From NCBI GenBank assembly GCA_903900265.1, contig CAIUMM010000077.1, positions 27,242 to 91,241 on the forward strand: DNA of 64,000 nucleotides, read 5' to 3'. The position numbers were made by a program, and so were the translations under genes. Source of the DNA: an uncultured Pseudomonadota bacterium (GTDB lineage: Bacteria > Myxococcota_A > UBA796 > SXON01). The notes beneath the pieces were generated by a model. That model did not search any database and was not told where the DNA came from. It was given only the letters and a program-made list of their open reading frames with translations. This document shows, in pieces, positions 1 to 7,549 of the stretch; position 1 is the first letter of the stretch, and every line of letters starts with the position of its first letter.

Positions 1-177
1 CGCCTCGAGGTTCGCGAGAACTTGCCGCGTCTCTCCAGCGACATCGGTCGAGACCAACGCGCCGGTCGCCGGGTCGAGGGCGATCTGGCCCGAGCAGTAA
101 ACGAGTCCCCCGTGCACGATGGCTTGGGAGTAGGGGCCGATCGCCGCCGGGGCCGCGGCCGAATGAACAACATTCAT
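1..177 (-). CDS. RidA family protein, partial (runs off the window)
   Basis: The first 59 codons are present; the rest lies before position 1. The reverse-strand translation contains IGPYSQAIVHGG followed by LVYCSGQIALDP, the hallmark of the RidA/YjgF/UK114 family. These trimeric enzymes hydrolyse reactive 2-aminoacrylate and related enamines/imines released by PLP enzymes. The ATG at 177 overlaps the TGA of hpt as ATGA, which fixes the start and suggests translational coupling. The catalytic arginine and the trimer interface fall outside the window, so activity cannot be judged. Confidence 0.9.
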   Translation of the reverse strand, partial: MNVVHSAAAPAAIGPYSQAIVHGGLVYCSGQIALDPATGALVSTDVAGETRQVLANLEA

Positions 178-692
178 GGTTGATACACACCGATAAAAGG
201 GAGATTGCGGTATAGCTCGCCGAGATCCAGCCCGTAGCCGACGACGAATTCGTTGGGGATGGTGAATCCCGCGTAGTCGACGCGGACCTCGACCTCGCGG
301 TTTTCCGGCTTGTCGAGCAAGGAGGCGACGCGCAAGCTCTTGGGGCCGCGAACCTCCAACATCCGCAGCAGGTAGTCCATGGTCAGGCCGGTGTCGACGA
401 TGTCTTCGACCAGCACGCAATGACGCCCTTCGATGCTGGAGCGCAGGTCCTGCGTGATCTGCACGACGCCAGAGGAGTGGGTTCCGCCGTGGTAGCTGGC
501 GACGCCGAGGAACTCGATGGTGGCGTCACCGTCGACGGCGCGCACGAGGTCGGCGAGGAACATGAAGCTGCCCTTCAACACGCCGATGAAGGTGATGGGT
601 GCATCGCCGTGATCCTTGCGGATCTGGGCGCCCAGCTCCTTGATGCGGTGGGCGATCTGCGCTTCGGTGTACAGGGGACGAATCGTCGGCAT
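174..692 (-). CDS. hpt: Hypoxanthine phosphoribosyltransferase
   Basis: This 172-residue protein should transfer ribose phosphate from PRPP to hypoxanthine or guanine in the purine salvage pathway of the cytoplasm. The PRPP-binding loop VLVEDIVDTG sits at about residues 93-102, and the GVLKGS segment at 37-42 matches the family. A longer in-frame ORF extends 38 codons upstream, but that part overlaps the upp stop and has no family similarity, so I take the ATG at 692, just downstream of the upp stop codon. Length is normal for the family. It sits between a pyrimidine-salvage gene (upp) and ridA in one tight transcription unit. Confidence 0.93.
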   Translation of the reverse strand: MPTIRPLYTEAQIAHRIKELGAQIRKDHGDAPITFIGVLKGSFMFLADLVRAVDGDATIEFLGVASYHGGTHSSGVVQITQDLRSSIEGRHCVLVEDIVDTGLTMDYLLRMLEVRGPKSLRVASLLDKPENREVEVRVDYAGFTIPNEFVVGYGLDLGELYRNLPFIGVYQP

Positions 693-693
693 T

Positions 694-1509
694 TCAAACC
701 CACGCGTTGTTGAGGACTTCCCCGAGGCCACCGGCACCAGGGACGACGTATTGATGTTGATCGAGGCCGCTCTCTTCGGCCGGGAACGTGCCCGGCATCG
801 AAGCAAGCGCGCGCTCAGAGGAATTGCCGCGGTCGAGGCGAATCGCGTGGATACGCACGTCCGGCTGCGCGGCGTGCACGCGCCGCACGTACTCAGGCGT
901 GACGATCAGATGCGCAAACACGACCTTGCTGGCGCGGCCCGCGCCGCTGGTCGCGTAGTGCTCGAGCACCTGCAACAAGGAGCCGCCGGTCGCGCCCATC
1001 GGGTCGGGGATCACCAGCGTGGCGCCTTCCAGCGGCCCGCCGATCTTGGCGCCTACGATGTCGGCGCCCACCACGCGCCCGTGCCCATCGACGCGACGCG
1101 ACACAAACAGGTGGTCCTGACGAACGCCGACCGGGTCGAGGATCTCGTTGAAGCGCTCGTAGAACAGCTGGCTGCCGAGGATGCCGGCGCGCGCGACGTC
1201 GGCGACGACGAGGCGCTGGGCATGGTCGATCACGTGGCCCTGCCAGTGTTGGTCGGGATGGGTAGCGGTCATCCGCGTGGGGACGACCACCGGCGACACC
1301 GCCAGCTCGGTGGAGGCGATCTGCACAAACAGGTATTCGTAGAGCCGTCGTGCGAGCTGGCCGACCTCAGGCTGCATCGCGTCGGGGTGCCCGAGGCGGG
1401 CGAGCAGCCCGAGCGGGTACGGCGCGCTGTGGAGGATCAGGTTCGGTCCATACGCGTGGGCGGAGCCACCCGTCGGCACGTAAGGTTGGTCATAAGCGCT
1501 GTCGTTCAC
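694..1509 (-). CDS. upp: Uracil phosphoribosyltransferase, N-terminally extended
   Basis: This enzyme makes UMP from uracil and PRPP. The PRPP site PDPMGATGGS is at about 168-177, and the C-terminal end with PGTFPAEESGLDQ and GGLGEVLNNAW resembles other UPRTases. At 271 residues it is about 60 longer than typical bacterial Upp (near 208); the extra length is mostly N-terminal. The GTG at 1509 overlaps the TGA of the upstream lipoprotein as GTGA, so the extension is probably translated. A longer ORF reaching 1584 would overlap that lipoprotein by 79 nt and is rejected. It forms a purine/pyrimidine salvage pair with hpt. Confidence 0.88.
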   Translation of the reverse strand: MNDSAYDQPYVPTGGSAHAYGPNLILHSAPYPLGLLARLGHPDAMQPEVGQLARRLYEYLFVQIASTELAVSPVVVPTRMTATHPDQHWQGHVIDHAQRLVVADVARAGILGSQLFYERFNEILDPVGVRQDHLFVSRRVDGHGRVVGADIVGAKIGGPLEGATLVIPDPMGATGGSLLQVLEHYATSGAGRASKVVFAHLIVTPEYVRRVHAAQPDVRIHAIRLDRGNSSERALASMPGTFPAEESGLDQHQYVVPGAGGLGEVLNNAWV

Positions 1510-3452
1510 GAGGACTCCGGGAGGAGGGAGGAGAGGATTTGAAGGGTGTGGACCAGCACGTCCAGCGAGCCGTCGAGCGTCCACACGGCAAGTTGGGGAA
1601 CCGGCCCGACCGCAGGCTGGGCCAGCGCCCGCCGCAGCGGCTCATTTTCGACCAACACCGCGACGCGCCGGCGCGTAGGCGCATCGGCGACGCCGTCGGC
1701 AAGGGCCGTCAGCCACGGCAGCTCAGGGTCGGCGCGGAGCAGGGGTTGCAGGTCCGCCAGCACATCCCGAACCCGCGCATCAGGGCTCCGCAGCAGCGTC
1801 GAGGCGTTGTGCACCATCGTCCACGTGGCATCTGCTGCAACACCGGCAGCGAGCGGCCCGCGCAGGCCTTGCAACGACGTGTCCGAGGCGTCCGCGAGCA
1901 GGTCCCACACCATCGTGAAGTCGAACGGCGCGACGCCATCGGGAAAGTCCGCCGCGTCGTAGTGCTGCGCCGGGTCGACGAGCGCGCCGACGCAGTCCAT
2001 CATCGTGACCGCGACGGCGGTGTCGCCAAGGTCCCGGAGGGACTCTTCGACCGCGGGCGTAGCGCCAGAGTCCCAGACCGTGTGCACCGTAGCGACGAGG
2101 CTGTCGGTGTGCGCAGCGGTGGCCGTCAGCCCGGCGAGCAGCACCCGGAGCAGCGCGTCGGCTTCGGGATCGGCCAAGCGGTCGACGGCGTGCAGATCCT
2201 GCACCAGCTGCGCGTCGATCACCGGACACACGCCCGAGTCCGCGACACCGTTGAGCACCGAGTCGGTCAAGGACACGCCCAAAAGGCCGCCGAGCAAGCC
2301 TACGCCGCTCTCCACCGTGTCGGGGTCTTGCTGTTCGAGGGTGTCGAGCAAGGAGACCGAGAGATTGCCGAGGCTGAAGTCCACATCGAACAAGCCAAGA
2401 TCAACGGTACAATCGACCGACTGATCCCCGCGCGAGAGCAAGCGCAGCAACGAAGTGAGCGCCGAGTCCTCACCGCCGTCGAGCGTCCCGCCGTGGACGT
2501 CCACCGAAGCGAGCCACTTCAGCTGCGAGGGCAGCACGGCGAGGCGACCGTAGCTCGCCTGCTCCCGCAGCATCGCCGCGACCGCAGCGCCGGTGTCCGT
2601 ATCTTGCACGATCGGCGCGGCCGCGGACAGGACAGCATCGACGACCATGCGATGTGCCGGATCGGCGACGTCTTCCGACACCATCGCCGCTGCGAGATCG
2701 CGCAGCGAATTCCCGGACGCCCCCGACCACCGATCGTTCGAAGCGTCTTCGCTCGCCGCAACAAGCTCGCTGACGCGATCCGGCCACTCCTCTCCCAGCG
2801 ACCGCAGCGTAGAATCCGGCGCCGTCGGCAAGGACGCGAGGCTCCACAGCGCCGAGACCGTGCGCTCCGACCGTAGCGCCGCGACCGCAGGCTCCACCCA
2901 CGCCTCGTCGTCCAACATCGGCGTAGCGACCCGCCCCGCGAGGTCCAAACCCGGCAAGAGCAGACCCGCGGTCATCTCATCCCGCGCGGGGTCGACGGTA
3001 GAGCCGATCCAGCTCCAGGGCGCGCCATACGCAAGCTCAAAGAGCACGGGGAGGCGGTCCGTCAGCACCGCGGGATCGTCGATCACCGCAGCACCTGCTG
3101 CGACCAAGCCGGACAGCACGTCCCCGCCGTTCGCACCGTCCGCTTCGGCAGCGGACTGCACCCACTGAGCCAGCACGACCCCGACCAGGCCGTCCCGCGT
3201 CGGCGCGTCGAGGCTGGCGTCCAAGCCCGCGAAGCTGCTCAGCGCCTGGCTTGCGTTCAAGCAGGCAAACACCGCATGTTCTTCGGCGGTGCTGGACGTG
3301 TCCAAGCCGTCGAGCAGGTTGGCGTCGTAGCAGGGGCCGGCGGGCTGGACCTGATCCGCCCAGTCCAGACCGGAGGTGAAGCCGCAGCCTTGGAAAAATG
3401 GCACAGTCCCGAGCGTGAGCACTGCGGCTCCCGCCCGAAGACTGCGCGCCAT
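1506..3452 (-). CDS. Large predicted lipoprotein, function unknown
   Basis: This 648-residue protein has a short signal peptide ending in a lipobox (FFQGC, Cys23), so it is predicted to be lipid-anchored. The remainder is rich in Ala, Leu, Asp and Val with repeated amphipathic helical stretches and regularly spaced Asp/Pro turns, consistent with an all-helical repeat (HEAT/ARM-like) fold, but I recognise no named domain. The gene ends four bases into upp, which is unexpected for a secreted protein next to nucleotide salvage enzymes. Co-transcription may simply be positional. No homologue can be named from sequence alone. Confidence 0.75.
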   Translation of the reverse strand: MARSLRAGAAVLTLGTVPFFQGCGFTSGLDWADQVQPAGPCYDANLLDGLDTSSTAEEHAVFACLNASQALSSFAGLDASLDAPTRDGLVGVVLAQWVQSAAEADGANGGDVLSGLVAAGAAVIDDPAVLTDRLPVLFELAYGAPWSWIGSTVDPARDEMTAGLLLPGLDLAGRVATPMLDDEAWVEPAVAALRSERTVSALWSLASLPTAPDSTLRSLGEEWPDRVSELVAASEDASNDRWSGASGNSLRDLAAAMVSEDVADPAHRMVVDAVLSAAAPIVQDTDTGAAVAAMLREQASYGRLAVLPSQLKWLASVDVHGGTLDGGEDSALTSLLRLLSRGDQSVDCTVDLGLFDVDFSLGNLSVSLLDTLEQQDPDTVESGVGLLGGLLGVSLTDSVLNGVADSGVCPVIDAQLVQDLHAVDRLADPEADALLRVLLAGLTATAAHTDSLVATVHTVWDSGATPAVEESLRDLGDTAVAVTMMDCVGALVDPAQHYDAADFPDGVAPFDFTMVWDLLADASDTSLQGLRGPLAAGVAADATWTMVHNASTLLRSPDARVRDVLADLQPLLRADPELPWLTALADGVADAPTRRRVAVLVENEPLRRALAQPAVGPVPQLAVWTLDGSLDVLVHTLQILSSLLPESS

Positions 3453-3466
3453 GCGAACCGCTCGAC

Positions 3467-4075
3467 TCAGTCGAACAGGTAGCGGACGCCCGCGGTGCCG
3501 TTGAACGTGGGCTCAACGCGCTTGCGGTAACGAATACCGCCGGTGGCCTCGGCGAACACCTGCAGATGACGGTTGGGATTGAAGGTGCCGCCGATGCCGG
3601 CCTCACCGAGCGCGAACTCGGTGAAGTCTCCGGTGAGGAAGCCCGATCCGATCAACGTGACCGCGGTCAGCTGCATCCGCGTCGGGTCGCCGACGAGGCC
3701 CCACTGCAGGCCACCGGAGAACAAGCCGATGTCGCGCGTGGTCTCACGAACCGCGTACACCTCGCCGACCTTGGGGGCCGACTGAGCGGCATCCTGCAGG
3801 TAGAAGAAGCGGAAGACGCCAACGATCCGGTTGTCCCGGTCGCCGAGGGTCAACTCCAGACCGCCACCGTAGTTGCCGTTCATCTGGGTTTCAGGGGTGT
3901 CTTGCTTCAAGGTGCCGGCGTCATTGGCCGAGTAGCCGTAAACACGGTCACCGTGCAGGCCGCCGGTGCCAAGAAGGCCGATGCCACCAGCAAGAGCCGG
4001 AGACGCGGTAGTGAGACCCAAGAGGGTGAGGAGGGCGGTGCCGAGAAGGCGTACAGGCAGAGAGGAGGGGCGCAT
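3467..4075 (-). CDS. Predicted outer-membrane beta-barrel protein
   Basis: A classical signal peptide (basic start, leucine-rich core, ASPALA cleavage site near residue 29) precedes about 170 residues of alternating polar and hydrophobic strands with Gly and aromatic residues. It ends in GVRYLFD, close to the aromatic C-terminus used by the BAM complex, though with one Asp after the Phe. This is typical of small eight- to ten-stranded barrels. The gene lies 14 bases upstream of the lipoprotein gene and probably leads the operon towards upp and hpt. No transport substrate can be assigned. Confidence 0.75.
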   Translation of the reverse strand: MRPSSLPVRLLGTALLTLLGLTTASPALAGGIGLLGTGGLHGDRVYGYSANDAGTLKQDTPETQMNGNYGGGLELTLGDRDNRIVGVFRFFYLQDAAQSAPKVGEVYAVRETTRDIGLFSGGLQWGLVGDPTRMQLTAVTLIGSGFLTGDFTEFALGEAGIGGTFNPNRHLQVFAEATGGIRYRKRVEPTFNGTAGVRYLFD

Positions 4076-4553
4076 CAGGCGGGGGCTCCGGATTTGACTG
4101 CTCCAATTACCTCAGAGAGGGGTGCTCTGGCAAGCCCGGGACGCAACGGAACCGATAAAAGGTTCGGCGGCCTGCGGGCGGAACCGTGTTTCTGCGCCGC
4201 GCGCCGCTTCTAATTTGTAGTATTGAATACAAAAATGCAAAGCTGCTTGCGCCGTCGAGCCCCTCGCGCCGCGGGGGTTTTTTGCGCAGGGCACGCGGAA
4301 AAATGGTCCCCGCGAACCAAATCTATGACATAAGTACTCGAAATCGTTAGTATTTGAGAATAATGATTTGGCGGACCTTCAGACCCGCCGTGCGCTTGTC
4401 TGGGCTGCAAGCCGATCATCTGCGCAAATCAAGATCGTGCAAAGCAATCACAATTCCGATACTGTTGACGCGTCGACACGGCGCACCTGAACTCAGCACG
4501 CTGTTTGACTTCTTCGATCACCAATGCGCCCGATGGGCAACTCAGGAGACTGC
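4076..4553. other. Intergenic region between divergent OMP and HU genes
   Basis: About 480 bases without a credible gene; short ORFs on both strands have no recognisable similarity. It is clearly more AT-rich than the surroundings between about 4205 and 4480 and must hold the promoters of both flanking genes. Visible structures are an 11-base palindrome GTATTGAATAC at 4220-4230, flanked by TTGTA and TACAA, and a terminator-like hairpin with six T residues at 4260-4283. I could not find an unambiguous sigma-70 promoter for either gene. Confidence 0.6.
4260..4283 (+). terminator. Terminator-like hairpin inside the intergenic region
   Basis: CCCC, a bulged T and CGC (4260-4267) can pair with GCGGGGG (4271-4277) around a GCC loop, directly followed by TTTTTT at 4278-4283. 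It has the form of a plus-strand intrinsic terminator, yet there is no annotated plus-strand gene upstream. It could end a small RNA or be fortuitous. Confidence 0.4.
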
Positions 4554-4847
4554 ATGAACAAGAAAGAACTCGTCGCCAAGCTCGCCAAGACCACCGGCAT
4601 CTCCCAGGCCAAGGCCGCCGATGTCGTGAACGCGCTCTTCGACGCGGATCCGGGCAAGGGCATCATCGCCGTCGAGCTCGACGCTGGCCGCAAGGTCACC
4701 ATCCCCGGCTTCGGCACCTTCGGCACCAAGAGCCGCGCTGCCCGCACCGGCACCAACCCCGCGAACGGCACCAAGATCGCCATCTCCGCCAAGTCCTACG
4801 CGTTCTTCAAGCCGGGCAAGACCCTGCGCGAGCGCGTCGCGAAGTAA
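4554..4847 (+). CDS. HU-family DNA-binding protein
   Basis: A 97-residue nucleoid protein of the HU/IHF family. It starts with MNKKELVAKLAKTTG, has the helix-forming KAADVVNALFD segment, and the family signature around TIPGFGTFGTK that leads into the DNA-binding arm. The ATG at 4554 is chosen because AGGAG lies six bases before it; an upstream in-frame ATG at 4524 would place the Shine-Dalgarno sequence inside the gene. It is monocistronic, with a strong terminator just downstream. The arm lacks the usual RNPQT and reads ARTGTNPANG, so it is an HU-like variant rather than a canonical HupB. Confidence 0.93.
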   Translation: MNKKELVAKLAKTTGISQAKAADVVNALFDADPGKGIIAVELDAGRKVTIPGFGTFGTKSRAARTGTNPANGTKIAISAKSYAFFKPGKTLRERVAK

Positions 4848-4870
4848 TCGCCTCTCCGGCGATTGCCACT

Positions 4871-4913
4871 GAAGCCTCGATCCAGCAAACACTGGTTCGA
4901 GGCTTTTATTTTA
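4871..4913 (+). terminator. Rho-independent terminator of the HU gene
   Basis: AAGCCTCGA (4872-4880) pairs with TCGAGGCTT (4897-4905); an inner CCAG/CTGG pair extends the stem around a CAAACA loop. The stem is followed by TTTTATTTTA. The U-tract overlaps the stop codon of the convergent glycosyltransferase gene. Confidence 0.9.
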
Positions 4914-5978
4914 GCGTTTCCCGCGTGTCTCCTCGTAGATTGAGGCGTAAGCGCGGGCAACAACCGCAGCGTCGAAGCGCTCAGCGGCGACGCGGGCCCC
5001 CGCCCCGCCCAAGCGCCGCGCCAGCGTGCGGTCCTGCGCGAGGCGCTTCATCGCCGCGCTCAACGCGGCGGGGTCGTCGGGCACAAAACTGAGCCCGGAG
5101 GCATCCGAAACCCAGGCCGGCGGCTGCGCCGCGATCACCGGCAGCCCCGCCGCCATCGCCTCCGCGACCACCGACGGTCCGGAAGGCGCGGCGTGCACCA
5201 GCGCGTCTACAGCGCCCAGCACGCGCGCGAGCGCCCTCCCCTCCCCGATAAAGTCCACGCGGCCCAGCACATCGAGCGCGCGCGCCTGCGCTTCGATCAC
5301 GCCCCGAAGCGCCCCGGCGCCGGCGATGAGCAGCCGCGCCGGCCCCATCCCGGGTCGAGCAAAAGCGTCGAGGATCAGCTCTTGCGGGGCAGCTCCGCCG
5401 GGTCCGACTACAGTGAGAAACGCGACCTGGTTCCTGCGCAGTCCCAGCGCCGCGCGCTCCGACGCGCGCACGTCCTCCGGCCAGCGATACGCCGCCACCG
5501 GAATCGGGTTGGGAACGACATGCCGCGGCCGAAGGTCCAGCACAGTCTCCGCCGCGGAAGCCACCGCATCCGAGACCGCCACATGCTCCACGCGCGCCCA
5601 CACTGCCGCACGCAAGGCGCGCGGTGACTGACGGACCGCGGCCAGCGCACGCTCGTCGAGGGTGTGCACGATTCGAGGCCCTCGCAGCGGCGAGAACATC
5701 CGCGCCGCCGCCCACCCCGCAAGGAGCGCATCCCCGTGGGTGTGCACGACGTCGGGTCGGAGACGCGCGAAATGCGCGGCGAGCTTCAGCGCCGCACCCA
5801 CCGCATCGGCAACACCGTAGCCCTGCGGGTTTTCGCGCGTCCCGGCCTGTGAGCCTCCCACCGAAACCACCGTCACCGCGTGTCCAAGGTCCGCCGTCGC
5901 GGTCAGGAGCACCGACACGGGATCGGTCTCAGAGCTCGCGACGTCCCCAAGGGTAGGTACAACATGTACGATCTTCAT
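4911..5978 (-). CDS. Glycosyltransferase family 4 protein
   Basis: This 355-residue protein has the GT-B arrangement of GT4 enzymes: an N-terminal acceptor domain starting MKIVHVVPTLGD, and a C-terminal nucleotide-sugar domain with VVAEAMAAGLPVIA (about residues 270-284), where the glutamate of the E-x7-E motif binds the donor. It probably adds a sugar to a lipid-linked or surface glycan on the cytoplasmic face. The start codon directly abuts the stop of the upstream flippase gene, so the two are likely co-transcribed and act in the same export pathway. Donor and acceptor are unknown. Confidence 0.85.
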   Translation of the reverse strand: MKIVHVVPTLGDVASSETDPVSVLLTATADLGHAVTVVSVGGSQAGTRENPQGYGVADAVGAALKLAAHFARLRPDVVHTHGDALLAGWAAARMFSPLRGPRIVHTLDERALAAVRQSPRALRAAVWARVEHVAVSDAVASAAETVLDLRPRHVVPNPIPVAAYRWPEDVRASERAALGLRRNQVAFLTVVGPGGAAPQELILDAFARPGMGPARLLIAGAGALRGVIEAQARALDVLGRVDFIGEGRALARVLGAVDALVHAAPSGPSVVAEAMAAGLPVIAAQPPAWVSDASGLSFVPDDPAALSAAMKRLAQDRTLARRLGGAGARVAAERFDAAVVARAYASIYEETRGKR

Positions 5979-7397
5979 TCACACGCTCCGCAGGCTGCGC
6001 AGATCATCCGGGCGCCAGGCCCCGGTAAACCACCCAGCCAACCCATATACCCCTACCCCCAGACCGATCGCGACCCCAACCTGCATGTGTGGCAGGATCG
6101 CCAACACCGCCGCCATGACCGCGGCCGGGACGCCGACCCGCAGGAGCGTGCCCAACAAGCCAAGCCGAGACACCAAAGGACCCACGCGCCAACGCAGGAA
6201 GATGGCGAGGAAAACCTCGGTCAGCAACGTCGTCCCCGCCGCGCCCATCACACCCCACGCCGGGATCGCGTAGAGGTTGGCGCCAAGGTTGAGAATCGCC
6301 GCCAACACCGCCCCGGCGGTGCGGTCTCCCTGACGATTCAACGCGGACAGGGTCATGCCGTAGCCGCTGTTCAGGAACCGCAACGGCAAGAGCGGCGCCA
6401 TCACGAGGAAAGGGAGCGCGCTCGCGGCAAACTCAGTGCCTCCTATAAAGACCATCAGGCGCTCCGCGGTGAGCATACCGCCGACCGCGGCAGGAACGCT
6501 GATGGCGAGGAGCACGCGCGTGGCAAACCGAAGCTCGTCGCCGGCCTGTTCGGGATCACCTAAATAGAGGGCCATCCTCGGATAGATACCCGCGGTGAGC
6601 GTCTCGGCGACCACCGGAAAAAGGCTGAGCAGCAGCACAGCTCCCCGGTAGATCCCAACCTCGGTATCGCCGCGCAGGTGCGCGAGCAGCGGCACATCCG
6701 CGCTCAAATAGACGCTGACGAAGAGCGAATTGAGCCCGAATGGCACCGACTGGCGCACCAGCGCCAGAACGTCGCGCCAGCGCGTGCGCAACGACGCGGT
6801 GCCCAGCTGCCGCACGTACGCGAGCGCGACAACGCTCAACGTCACGGCACCATCGAAGATCTGGGCGAAGAAGACCGAAAGCACTCCGAGCTGCATCCAC
6901 AGCAGCCCCGCCGTGGTCAGCACCAGCGCGACTCGGCCGAAGGCGTTGCCGCGTACGCCCAAACCCATGCGGCGCACTGCGTGAAACGCCGACACTGGCA
7001 CCAACGCCAGCGACTGCAAGCCCAGCGCGATCGCCGCCAAACCGGCTGCTGCGATCACCGTGTCGCGCCCGTCCACCATCGTGGCCCACGCGAGAATTCC
7101 CAAGCCCGTAGTACAAGAAAGCAGGAGAGACGCCACAAGTCCGGTCGCGACATAGTGGCCGGCGAGCTGCTCGTCGCGGGCGATCTCCCGCTTAAGCAGG
7201 CGATCCATGCCCATGCTCGCGCCAAAAGACGCCAGCCCGACGAGCGTGGTCACGGAGGCGTACAGCCCGAAGCCCTCCACACCAAGTCTGCGCATCACCA
7301 TCACGTTGACGGCGAGCGCAGCGGCCATGCGAAAGGCTTGGATGGTGCCCAAAGCGGCGAGGTTGCCGCCCCGCTCAGGCTCAAACGGCTCACTCAC
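5979..7397 (-). CDS. Polysaccharide flippase (Wzx/MVF-type)
   Basis: About 472 residues with some 12-14 hydrophobic segments arranged as in oligosaccharide flippases of the MATE/MVF superfamily, which move undecaprenyl-linked glycans across the inner membrane. Helix 1 begins near AALGTIQAFRMAAALAVNV. I choose the GTG at 7397 (SEPFEPERGG start) because the extra 39 codons upstream encode an unlikely Cys-rich sequence; the true start is not certain. It abuts the glycosyltransferase gene. No polymerase or other glycan genes are nearby, so the pathway is only partly represented here. Confidence 0.8.
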   Translation of the reverse strand: MSEPFEPERGGNLAALGTIQAFRMAAALAVNVMVMRRLGVEGFGLYASVTTLVGLASFGASMGMDRLLKREIARDEQLAGHYVATGLVASLLLSCTTGLGILAWATMVDGRDTVIAAAGLAAIALGLQSLALVPVSAFHAVRRMGLGVRGNAFGRVALVLTTAGLLWMQLGVLSVFFAQIFDGAVTLSVVALAYVRQLGTASLRTRWRDVLALVRQSVPFGLNSLFVSVYLSADVPLLAHLRGDTEVGIYRGAVLLLSLFPVVAETLTAGIYPRMALYLGDPEQAGDELRFATRVLLAISVPAAVGGMLTAERLMVFIGGTEFAASALPFLVMAPLLPLRFLNSGYGMTLSALNRQGDRTAGAVLAAILNLGANLYAIPAWGVMGAAGTTLLTEVFLAIFLRWRVGPLVSRLGLLGTLLRVGVPAAVMAAVLAILPHMQVGVAIGLGVGVYGLAGWFTGAWRPDDLRSLRSV

Positions 7398-7549
7398 GGC
7401 GTAGCACAGCGCGTGTTCGCAGCAGGAACCAGCAGCGCGAACAAACAGCGGGAGCGCATTCGAGGTCGCTAACGCCGCGGCTGGAAAATGGTACCCGATG
7501 AACGCCCGCCCCAATCCGGGCGTGGCAGTCGCGTGTGCTCAGCTTGGGC

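Noticed and set aside
1350..2876. Long plus-strand open frame of 508 codons
   Set aside because: It is the antisense of the large lipoprotein gene; Arg/His/Gln-rich composition typical of a GC-rich shadow frame, no domain and no ribosome binding site.
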